In this document: piece by piece, positions 1 to 5,135 of the stretch
Layout: each line of letters opens with the position of its first letter
How positions within the stretch are numbered: the stretch's first letter is position 1
Source: Pseudomonadota bacterium
GTDB lineage: Bacteria > Pseudomonadota > Gammaproteobacteria > Burkholderiales > Casimicrobiaceae
Length of the DNA: 5,135 nt
Assembly (NCBI GenBank): GCA_029571495.1
Contig: JAKPSO010000709.1
Span: 1 to 5,135 of the forward strand
Reading direction: 5' to 3'
The notes under the pieces: generated by a model
What the model was told of the DNA's origin: nothing
Databases searched by the model: none
What the model saw: the letters and a program-made list of their open reading frames with translations, nothing else
Program-made: the position numbers and the translations under genes

Positions 1-94
1 TTAGAGAACGGGCTCATGGGCTCAATAGTATCTGCCCCCGTTCATTCCAATCATTCGTTATTGCTGAACATGTTGGAAGGGCTTGGCTGGAGGC
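1..94. other. Non-coding sequence downstream of the LRR gene
   Basis: No gene is supported here. A perfect 7-bp inverted repeat pairs bases 6-12 with 37-43 around a 24-base loop. Read on the minus strand it lies about 50 bases past the LRR stop codon, but no T-run follows it, so it is at best a weak terminator candidate. A short tandem direct repeat of GGGCTCA sits at 10-16 and 18-24 inside this structure. Confidence 0.3.
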
Positions 95-1744
95 CTAACT
101 ACAGAACGCCTTCACTCGATTCAATACGGTGGTCGTGTCGGCGGGAGCGATCCCAGTTCCGCCGAATAGCGACGCAGCGGGCAGCTTTTGCAGATATCGC
201 ATGATGACCACCCCGTCTACCGGCGCGACAGCGGATGCAGCCGATAGCCCGCGCACGCTGAAATTCTTTGCGGCCAAGAAGGTCTGTATGTCGGTTGCCG
301 ATGTACGCGATCCGGTCAGCGTTAGACCTGCGGTCAACGCACTACCTCTGAGCCCCAGCAAGTAGCGCACGATCAATACGCCATCCGTCGTCGGTGAAAG
401 TGAAAAATCACCGTTGACATCGAGACTGCAAGCAGATGCCGAGATACGAATATTTTGTTGTGCTTGCGGCGCGCTGTTGTAGATAAGGTCCCCAGATTTG
501 TCAGCCGCAATCGTACAAAAGTCTCCGTAAATAGCCGCTGGTAACACGACGACTGCACCGGAGCTGATGTCTACGCTACACACCGTCGGCGTGAGGCTCG
601 TGTATGCGGTTGCGATGCTGGAGCCCGGAAGCGGAGCCACGGTCGTTGAAACGTTACCGGAGCCGCCAAGCAGCAACGTTGGGGCAGCGCCAAAAGTCAG
701 GGTGGATTCAATGCGCGGCGAGATGCAGCCAATGTCCCAGGTTGCACCTGGCGTTGCTGCATCCCACGCGGCATTTGCGGAAATGGTGAGCTGATTCGGG
801 CAAAGTTGAGAGTTCTCCGAGAGCAAGACAGAAGGCGCTGGCACCGCAGGAATTGCCCCCGTGAGCTGGTTGTTGTTGACGTAAAACCGCTGTAACGACG
901 AGAGCCCCGACAGGCTCGGAATCGATCCGGTCAGTTCGTTTTGGCTGACGTCGAAATACTCCAAGGCGGCTAAACCGCTCAGTGAAGGCAGGTTGCCGGT
1001 CAGCAAGTTTTGCGAGACATAAAACTCGCGCAGCGCCGAAAGCCCGGAAAGCGATGGCAGCGAGCCACGCAGCGAATTGCCGTACGCGTAGAAAACCTGG
1101 AGCTGCGTTAAGCCCGTCAGCGCCGGAAGCGCGCCAGGTATCTGATTGCTGCTCACGTCAAACCGCTGCAACGCGGTGAGACCGGTCAGCGCCGGAAGCG
1201 GGGCATTGAGTTGATTGTTAAACGCCTCAAACAGCTGAAGTGACGTTAGACCTGATAACGCGGGAATAGCGCCTGTCAACTGGTTGCTGTTGAAATAAAC
1301 GGTTTGTAGCGACGTAAGCCCAGAAAGCGCGGAGATCGTGCCGCTCAAGGCGTTTCCACTGAGATCAAGATACGTCAGCGCGTTGAACGCGCTCAACGAC
1401 GCGGGCAAGACGCCATTCAATCCGTTATTCGGCAGATCAATTGACGTGACCTGCGTACCGGCACCGTTACAGGTGATGCCAAACCAAGTGCACTCAGTAC
1501 CGCTACCGTTGAAGTCGGTGTTCGACGGGTTGCGCCAATTCGTACGGTTGAACCAGGCCGAACCATTCGACCCCGTGTACAGCGCCATCAATACATCACG
1601 CTCCGCTTGAGGAATCGCAGCATGACTCAGCGTCGTCGTTCCCGCGAACAAAAGCAGCGCCAAGAAGCGGGCGCCGCGTTGCAGCGCCTGGCAAAGACGT
1701 TCAATTGAGACGTGTAACCATTGTTGCGTGCGGATACTGCGCAT
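95..1744 (-). CDS. Secreted leucine-rich-repeat protein with Ig-like domain and C-terminal dockerin-like module
   Basis: This encodes an exported protein of 549 residues, probably cell-surface or secreted; its binding partner is unknown. Residues 1-42 form a long Sec signal peptide (basic N-region, hydrophobic stretch near 27-37, likely cleavage after LSHA). Residues 43-116 resemble the plant-type LRR N-terminal cap (ERDVLMALY, a GSAWFNRTNW stretch, Cys85/Cys92 in CTWFGITC). Eight LRRs of exactly 23 residues cover about 117-301. Residues 315-340 carry a Cys pair, probably closing the repeat stack. Residues ~350-436 look like a bacterial Ig-like domain (SLTPTVCSVD, then FCTIAADKSGD; Cys389/Cys410). 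Residues 439-549 look dockerin-like: Asp442, Asn444, Asp446 and Asp454 suit a calcium loop before a helix with GVLIVRYLLGLRG; a second copy is degenerate. I chose the ATG at 1744 because GGGGA lies six bases upstream; the ATG at 1750 directly abuts it and would add two residues. The domain calls are strong; the function is not known. Confidence 0.93.
   Translation of the reverse strand: MRSIRTQQWLHVSIERLCQALQRGARFLALLLFAGTTTLSHAAIPQAERDVLMALYTGSNGSAWFNRTNWRNPSNTDFNGSGTECTWFGITCNGAGTQVTSIDLPNNGLNGVLPASLSAFNALTYLDLSGNALSGTISALSGLTSLQTVYFNSNQLTGAIPALSGLTSLQLFEAFNNQLNAPLPALTGLTALQRFDVSSNQIPGALPALTGLTQLQVFYAYGNSLRGSLPSLSGLSALREFYVSQNLLTGNLPSLSGLAALEYFDVSQNELTGSIPSLSGLSSLQRFYVNNNQLTGAIPAVPAPSVLLSENSQLCPNQLTISANAAWDAATPGATWDIGCISPRIESTLTFGAAPTLLLGGSGNVSTTVAPLPGSSIATAYTSLTPTVCSVDISSGAVVVLPAAIYGDFCTIAADKSGDLIYNSAPQAQQNIRISASACSLDVNGDFSLSPTTDGVLIVRYLLGLRGSALTAGLTLTGSRTSATDIQTFLAAKNFSVRGLSAASAVAPVDGVVIMRYLQKLPAASLFGGTGIAPADTTTVLNRVKAFCS
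842..1396 (-). repeat. Eight tandem 69-bp LRR units
   Basis: Repeats within the LRR gene encode a 23-residue unit of the form LSGLxxLxxFxVxxNxLTGxIPS/A. Conserved leucines fall at exact 23-residue steps (residues 117, 140, 163, 186, 209, 232, 255, 278), with no insertions. The consensus Gly-x-Ile/Leu-Pro ending is that of plant-specific LRRs, which are usually 24 residues. The first unit is the most divergent, and the last ends in AIPAVPAP, leading into the C-terminal cap. Confidence 0.9.
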
Positions 1745-1750
1745 AAACAT

Positions 1751-1755
1751 TCCCC
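1751..1755 (-). promoter_or_regulatory. Ribosome binding site deciding the LRR gene start
   Basis: On the minus strand GGGGA directly precedes the ATG at 1750 and lies six bases before the ATG at 1744. Only the downstream ATG has normal Shine-Dalgarno spacing, so it is preferred. Confidence 0.55.
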
Positions 1756-1767
1756 AAATCGCGATTT
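1756..1767. promoter_or_regulatory. 12-bp perfect palindrome in the LRR gene leader
   Basis: AAATCGCGATTT is a perfect palindrome ending four bases before GGGGA on the minus strand. Its position would let a bound protein, or a small RNA hairpin, affect expression of the LRR gene. This rests on position and symmetry alone; a chance palindrome is quite possible. Confidence 0.25.
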
Positions 1768-1819
1768 TTTTCGTTTGATCAATGCGCTGACTTGCGCACG
1801 GTACAAGCTCTCGTCACTC

Positions 1820-1848
1820 ATTTTCGTGTGAATTGATTGGTTCATCAA
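1820..1848 (-). promoter_or_regulatory. Weak sigma70-like promoter candidate for the LRR gene
   Basis: Read on the minus strand, TTGATG (1843-1848) is followed after 17 bases by GAAAAT (1820-1825). Each hexamer matches four of six consensus bases. It would give a leader of about 70 bases containing the 5-bp stem-loop at 1783-1798 and the palindrome at 1756-1767. It is the best candidate I found, but weak. Confidence 0.22.
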
Positions 1849-1966
1849 GGCTAACGGAGACATTCTTTTCGTAAAACTGGCCCCAAGAAGCGCGACAGCA
1901 GGAGAAGTGGAAACACGGATAGAAATTGACGCGGACGAAGGCCGCTGGTGCTCCTGCGGGAATAAC

Positions 1967-1994
1967 ACCGTGCCAGCTTCACGGTTACCGTGAA
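1967..1994. repeat. Palindrome cluster: three alternating ACCGTG/CACGGT half-sites
   Basis: TTCACGGTTACCGTGAA at 1978-1994 is a perfect inverted repeat with 8-bp arms around one central T. A third half-site, ACCGTG at 1967-1972, can pair instead with CACGGT at 1980-1985 across a seven-base loop, so two mutually exclusive hairpins are possible. The related 8-mer GTTACCGT (1984-1991) recurs on the opposite strand at 2164-2171, just before the lipoprotein start. It could be an operator for a dimeric repressor or activator; no known regulator's consensus is recognised. Confidence 0.4.
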
Positions 1995-2174
1995 ACAGCG
2001 CTCAGGGGCGGCGATAGCAGGTAGCGCTCCGCGCGAAACGGGCATGTAACGCACATGACCCCTCCACTTAGCGTCGTTTATCCGCGATCGTGGCAAATGC
2101 ATCGACTCGATCTCGCCAAATACCTTTTCCAGATAAGCTTTACGCGTGATCTTTGACCCGATGACGGTAACGCT

Positions 2175-2813
2175 ATGACTTTGATACTTCGCTCTGCAGT
2201 TCTGCTTCTGTTAATTTCCGTGGCGCTCAGCGGATGTAACCGCGCAAACGTCCGCGTGCCGGGCGCGTCCGTAGAGATGACTTCCCAGCCAACAAAGTTC
2301 GTGGCGAAGAATCGCGTGCAGTCGCGCGTGATTGTTGTCGCTCCGGTTGACTTGCGGCCTGCGCATTACGGCGAGAAGGTGGCAGGAACCGATTGGAAAG
2401 CGTGCGAAACCGATTCGCTGACAGGCGATCAGGCGAAGGCAGCGGTTCAGCGTCAGCTGATCGCGGCGCTTGTCGAATCGCGAATTTTTTCGGAGGTACG
2501 CGCCGACGCGCCGTCTGCGGGCGACATAGTTGTCCAGCCGGAGATTCACGCGCTTTGTTCGAGCGTCTACGGTGTTCTGTTTGCACGGGCCGCTGGTATT
2601 TCGGCGATTCAACTCAAGGTGACGCGTGGGGCAGACACACTCTTTGCGCAGAAATTCGAGCGAGTAGTTGTGGATAATGAGCCTGAATATTCGGGTTCGC
2701 AGGTTACGTTTATTGAGCAGGCGATGCGCACCCTGATGAGCGATAGCTTGCGCGAGTTGTCCCGTAACTTCGTCATTCAAATCGATAAAGACGTAGCGGC
2801 GTGGAAGCTTTGA
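2175..2813 (+). CDS. Outer-membrane-type lipoprotein of unknown function
   Basis: The protein has 212 residues. Residues 1-20 are a lipoprotein signal peptide (Arg6, then a hydrophobic AVLLLLISVAL run) ending in the lipobox Leu18-Ser-Gly-Cys21. Residue +2 after the lipidated Cys is Asn rather than Asp, which suits outer-membrane sorting. The mature part begins with a flexible stretch, then a beta strand VIVVAPVDLRP at 52-62, a helix near 85-101 ending ALVESRIFSEV, and a strand DIVVQPEIHAL at 117-127. This order recalls small lipoproteins such as YajG- or DUF4136-like ones that combine an early strand with an 'R.F..V' segment, but I cannot assign a family. Cys77 and Cys128 could form a disulfide. 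The lipobox fixes the start at 2175, although no good Shine-Dalgarno is visible. It is transcribed divergently from the LRR gene and converges on the gene at 2961. Confidence 0.9.
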   Translation: MTLILRSAVLLLLISVALSGCNRANVRVPGASVEMTSQPTKFVAKNRVQSRVIVVAPVDLRPAHYGEKVAGTDWKACETDSLTGDQAKAAVQRQLIAALVESRIFSEVRADAPSAGDIVVQPEIHALCSSVYGVLFARAAGISAIQLKVTRGADTLFAQKFERVVVDNEPEYSGSQVTFIEQAMRTLMSDSLRELSRNFVIQIDKDVAAWKL

Positions 2814-2960
2814 ACCGAGTCTGGAGCACGAACTTTGTCACAACGCACGCTCACTCCAAATTGCGCGGCGCGAGAAAACTTGCGGGCTGCAAAAGGCACC
2901 TGGCCGTTTTGACGTTCTGTGCAGTAGCAAGGCGGAACGGCAACCGGGTCGCCCTACGGA
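2814..2960. other. Convergent intergenic region with a weak stem-loop
   Basis: These 147 bases lie between two converging stop codons. The only structure noted pairs 2903-2911 with 2933-2941: nine pairs on the plus-strand RNA, two of them G-U, around a 21-base loop. No T-run follows, so it is not a classical Rho-independent terminator. On the minus strand the two wobbles become mismatches, so it would favour ending the lipoprotein transcript. I see no gene here. Confidence 0.3.
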
Positions 2961-3641
2961 TCACTTCTTCGCCGTTGGAGCTTGAAACACCGACCATCTG
3001 CCATCTTTGAAGAGATACAGCGCAGAGGAAACACGCATCTTTTCGCTGCTGGCGTGCAGGTACTCGACTCCTTTACGCATGCCTTCAACTGCATTCTGAT
3101 TTGACAGAGGAGCGTATGCCAGGCCGCCCCGCTTCGCTACTAATGCGACAACGCCTTCGGGATGTTTTTTGAGCAATTCAGTCCAAAAGGACTTGTCCAA
3201 AAAGTAGCTGCTATCGAAATCTGGCGATTTACCGTACACCTCCGTCAAATCGTTCCAAGGCTTTGTGCGCGGCTCCCCGTACACACGTTTGATGTTCTTG
3301 ACGGCCAGTTCTAGCGCTGCATCCGGAGTGAGTCCCAATCGTTTCAAGTCGTCGGGCGCCGCGTTCGGCATCGAGTTCGGGCCATCGAAGACGAAACGGA
3401 CGTGCATATCTCCAAGGTACGAATACCACCCCGTATCGAAGTCGACTACTTGCCCGTCGCCAAGTTTGACTTTCGCTTTGCCCATCGGAACTAAGGTTTC
3501 ATCGGCCTTGTTGGCGCCAACGGATTCGCGGAGAACGACCATCAGGTTCTCGGTAGTATTGTCGGCAGCACTAGCGGGAGCCGACATCGTTGCAGCGCCT
3601 ACCAACACGGGAAACATTAGAGACAAAATTTTTCTTAGCAT
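2961..3641 (-). CDS. Exported periplasmic protein, DUF1444-like
   Basis: The 226-residue product has a clear Sec signal peptide: Arg3-Lys4, a hydrophobic core to about residue 19, and probable cleavage after Ala25 (APASA|ADN). The mature protein has no cysteine and no further membrane segment, so it is probably soluble in the periplasm. Residues 61-85 are beta-rich, with DTGWYSYLGDMHVRFVFD. Residues 103-124 (LGLTPDAALELAVKNIKRVYGEP) look like a helix. Residues 163-179 and 204-219 (VSSALYLFKDGRWSVF) close the domain. This order, with an 'AlkNl' helix, a 'VALVAKRGGLAYAP' strand pair and a final 'DGRWSVF' strand, recalls DUF1444 (YtpQ family), but that match is from memory. The ATG at 3641 is the first start and gives a proper basic N-region, yet its upstream bases lack a Shine-Dalgarno. 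It lies 80 bases downstream of the next minus-strand gene and may be part of the same transcript. Confidence 0.9.
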   Translation of the reverse strand: MLRKILSLMFPVLVGAATMSAPASAADNTTENLMVVLRESVGANKADETLVPMGKAKVKLGDGQVVDFDTGWYSYLGDMHVRFVFDGPNSMPNAAPDDLKRLGLTPDAALELAVKNIKRVYGEPRTKPWNDLTEVYGKSPDFDSSYFLDKSFWTELLKKHPEGVVALVAKRGGLAYAPLSNQNAVEGMRKGVEYLHASSEKMRVSSALYLFKDGRWSVFQAPTAKK

Positions 3642-3721
3642 GGAGCGAACTATGAGCTTGGTTTTGTGGAGTGCTGGTCGAGGGTAGTGGCTTGCGTTCG
3701 GACGGATTCCACTGAATGACC

Positions 3722-4354
3722 CTAAGACAATTTCAAATCGACGCGACCACCAGACGGAAAGGAGTCCTCGAATAGTAGTGCGCTAGCAGTTCCGTTTTCG
3801 ATGTTCTCTACAGTCGCTGAGCTGAGCCGAACGCGAAGTTGCCTTTGCTGTTCGAGCATTTTCGCCACAGCTACATCTAAATGGGCGGGCAATCGAGGAA
3901 GCGGTAGGTTGTGCCAACTCGCAATGAACAGGAACCCATGGTCATTACTTTGTGTTTCGCCAGAGAACGCTTTCGTCGGGCCGTTGATGGCGAATTTATA
4001 GAAAGAACGTAGCGACGGCATGCTACGAATTCGCGCTGCTGTCTCCTCACGGGTTTCTAATTTTTCGTCATAAGGCAGCGGCACTGAATATCGCTCAAAG
4101 AAAGGTAAGCCGCGCGGTTGCGTCGCGCCGTCTTCGTCGAACGAAACGGAAGTCGTTTGATCCGGATTGAGCGCTATTTCGTCCCAACTGACGTACGTGC
4201 TCTTGCCTTCAACGTAGCCCGCTGCGCTCACTGTCAGTCGGGCGTATTCGGGACTCGTGCGGTTGCCGCTGACGTGTACGTCAACGCTCCGAAAGTCCTC
4301 CGTGTTAACCGTCGTCACGGTGACACCATCAACCGACACTCGAATCGCGGCCAT
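3722..4354 (-). CDS. Uncharacterised cytoplasmic protein, beta-rich N-terminus
   Basis: I do not recognise this 210-residue protein. It has no signal peptide, no membrane segment and no cysteine, so it is probably cytoplasmic. Residues 1-73 alternate short beta strands (IRVSVDGVTVTTV, VDVHVSG, ARLTVSAAGY, STYVSWDEI, TTSVSF), suggesting a small beta-sandwich or barrel. A Pro-rich linker follows at 80-95. Helices are likely at 97-119 and 157-172 (with KMLEQQRQLRVRL), separated by a hydrophobic stretch with GFLFIASWHNLPLPRLP near 140-156. The start follows the reductase stop by six bases; AGGGG and AGAAGG within and after the end of that gene can serve as Shine-Dalgarno, which suggests translational coupling. 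The stop is TAG. The spacing implies co-transcription with the reductase, but no functional link is evident. The coding call is supported by length, coupling and normal amino-acid composition. Confidence 0.8.
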   Translation of the reverse strand: MAAIRVSVDGVTVTTVNTEDFRSVDVHVSGNRTSPEYARLTVSAAGYVEGKSTYVSWDEIALNPDQTTSVSFDEDGATQPRGLPFFERYSVPLPYDEKLETREETAARIRSMPSLRSFYKFAINGPTKAFSGETQSNDHGFLFIASWHNLPLPRLPAHLDVAVAKMLEQQRQLRVRLSSATVENIENGTASALLFEDSFPSGGRVDLKLS

Positions 4355-4370
4355 GCCTTCTTAGTCCCCT
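4355..4370 (-). promoter_or_regulatory. Shine-Dalgarno overlapping the reductase stop
   Basis: On the minus strand the 16 bases before the ATG at 4354 read AGGGGACTAAGAAGGC. AGGGG lies 11 bases upstream of the ATG and AGAAGG one base upstream. Neither has ideal spacing, but the location across the preceding stop codon (TAA, 4361-4363) favours re-initiation by ribosomes finishing the reductase. Confidence 0.4.
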
Positions 4371-5135
4371 GCCACCTGCAAAACCAACTTCCCAAAATTC
4401 TCGCCGTTAAATAGCTTGAGCAACGTCTCAGGGAAAGTCTCAAGCCCGACCACGATGTCTTCTTTTGATTTCATCTTGCCGTCTTTCAAATACCCGGCCA
4501 TTTCGGCAATCGCGATGCCGTAGCGATCTGCGTAGTCGAAGACGACGATGCCTTCCATGCGGGCGCGGTTGACGAGTAGCGAGAGGTAATTTTTCGGGCC
4601 TTGTACTGCGGTCGTGTTGTTGTATTGCGAGATGGCGCCGCAGATGATGATGCGGGCTTTGCGGTTGATTTTGGCGAGGACGTGATCGAGGATTTCGCCG
4701 CCGACGTTGTCGAAATAAATGTCGACGCCGTTCGGGCAATGTTCCTTTAGGCCGTCGCGAACTGAGCCGCCCTTGTAGTCGATGCAGGCGTCAAACCCCA
4801 GCTCGCTGACCACCCAGTCGCACTTGGCCTTGCCGCCTGCGATGCCGACGACGCGGCAGCCCTTGATCTTCGCGAGCTGGCCGACCGTTTGCCCGACCGC
4901 TCCCGCCGCGCCGGAGACGACGACGGTTTCGCCCGCCTTCGGTTGGCCCACGTCCATGAGGCCGAAGTAGCCAGTCATGCCGGGCATGCCGAGCACGTTG
5001 AGCCACTGCGTGATGCTGCCCATGCGCAGGTCGATCTTGGCGACGCCGGAGCGCTTGATGTTTGCCTCGTCAAACGACGCGTATTCCTGCACGCCGAGGC
5101 CGGCCGTGACGACGTCGCCCACCGCGAATTTCGGA
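4361..5135 (-). CDS. NADPH-dependent MDR-family reductase, CurA-like (5' end outside window)
   Basis: This is the C-terminal 257 residues of a zinc-independent medium-chain dehydrogenase/reductase of the leukotriene B4 12-hydroxydehydrogenase / curcumin reductase group. These enzymes reduce activated double bonds of alpha,beta-unsaturated ketones and aldehydes with NADPH in the cytoplasm. Residues counted from the window edge: GMPGMTGYFGL at 49-59, the Rossmann glycine motif SGAAGAVG at 74-81, GIAGGKAK at 97-104 (its Lys suits the 2'-phosphate of NADPH), YFDNVGG at 140-146 and CGAISQYN at 165-172 in the active-site region. The ending NFGKLVLQVAGD closely resembles that of E. coli CurA (YncB) as I recall it. 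The family is about 335-345 residues, so some 80-90 N-terminal residues lie beyond base 5135. The reading frame continues through PKFA to the edge, so the GTG at 5122 is an internal codon. The substrate cannot be fixed from sequence. Confidence 0.93.
   Translation of the reverse strand, partial: PKFAVGDVVTAGLGVQEYASFDEANIKRSGVAKIDLRMGSITQWLNVLGMPGMTGYFGLMDVGQPKAGETVVVSGAAGAVGQTVGQLAKIKGCRVVGIAGGKAKCDWVVSELGFDACIDYKGGSVRDGLKEHCPNGVDIYFDNVGGEILDHVLAKINRKARIIICGAISQYNNTTAVQGPKNYLSLLVNRARMEGIVVFDYADRYGIAIAEMAGYLKDGKMKSKEDIVVGLETFPETLLKLFNGENFGKLVLQVAGD

Larger units (their letters stand above)
1751..2174. other. 424-base intergenic region between divergent genes
   Basis: This stretch separates the start of the LRR gene (minus) from that of the lipoprotein gene (plus), so it should hold both promoters. 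Frames open here on the minus strand are arginine-rich and resemble no family, so I call no gene. It holds several palindromes: AAATCGCGATTT at 1756-1767 next to the LRR ribosome binding site, TTGATCAA at 1775-1782, a 5-bp stem with six-base loop at 1783-1798, the 17-mer at 1978-1994, AGCGCT twice (1997-2002, 2023-2028), and ATCGACTCGAT at 2101-2111. No tRNA, known riboswitch or T-tract terminator was recognised. Confidence 0.6.

Noticed and set aside
6..43. Rho-independent terminator for the LRR gene
   Set aside because: The stem is only 7 bp around a 24-base loop and no T-run follows on the minus strand.
1627..1968. 113-codon minus-strand frame running into the 5' end of the LRR gene
   Set aside because: It overlaps the LRR signal-peptide region in another frame and ends in an Arg/Cys-rich stretch typical of a shadow frame.
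1851..2102. 83-codon minus-strand open frame in the divergent intergenic region
   Set aside because: The product is Arg-rich and low in acidic residues, has no family resemblance, and its start lacks a good ribosome binding site. It looks like chance.
2153..2181. TTGACC at 2153-2158 as a -35 box for the lipoprotein gene
   Set aside because: The matching -10 would fall inside the start of the coding region, and no hexamer there is close to TATAAT.
2211..2780. 189-codon frame antisense to the lipoprotein gene
   Set aside because: Its composition is dominated by Arg, Asn and His, and the opposite strand has a clear lipobox protein. It is an antisense shadow.
3265..3687. 140-codon plus-strand frame antisense to the DUF1444-like gene
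   Set aside because: It is rich in Ser, Thr, Pro and Ala with no domain signal, while the minus strand encodes a signal peptide and a coherent protein.
5120..5122. GTG at 5122 as the reductase start
   Set aside because: The frame stays open to the window edge and the residues before it (PKFA) continue the expected GD-V motif region; a start here would lack the catalytic N-terminal domain.

Overview
The window looks like ordinary chromosomal DNA of a Gram-negative bacterium, most likely a beta- or gammaproteobacterium. The reasons are moderate-to-high GC, Sec signal peptides, a lipobox, a CurA-like reductase of proteobacterial type, and a leucine-rich-repeat protein with a dockerin-like tail of a kind I associate with environmental proteobacteria. 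The taxonomic call is an inference from sequence style only.

Layout, left to right. Bases 1-94 are downstream sequence with one weak stem-loop. Bases 95-1744 (minus) encode a large secreted protein: signal peptide, plant-type LRR cap, eight 23-residue LRRs, an Ig-like domain, and a dockerin-like calcium-binding module. Bases 1751-2174 form a 424-base divergent intergenic region with several palindromes, the best being a perfect 17-mer at 1978-1994. Bases 2175-2813 (plus) encode an outer-membrane-type lipoprotein of unknown function. Bases 2814-2960 lie between convergent genes and hold only a weak stem-loop. Then follow three minus-strand genes: an exported DUF1444-like protein (2961-3641), a cytoplasmic protein of unknown family (3722-4354), and the 3' part of an MDR-superfamily NADPH-dependent reductase resembling CurA (4361 to the window edge, start outside).

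The reductase and the unknown gene are six bases apart and are probably co-transcribed. The exported gene follows after 80 bases and may be part of the same transcript. I see no metabolic link among the three. The LRR gene and the lipoprotein gene are divergently transcribed and could share regulatory DNA.

No tRNA, rRNA, CRISPR array, insertion sequence or transposase was recognised. I found no convincing new multi-gene system. The items most worth a second look are the mosaic LRR protein, the palindrome cluster in the divergent intergenic region, and the unrecognised gene next to the reductase.
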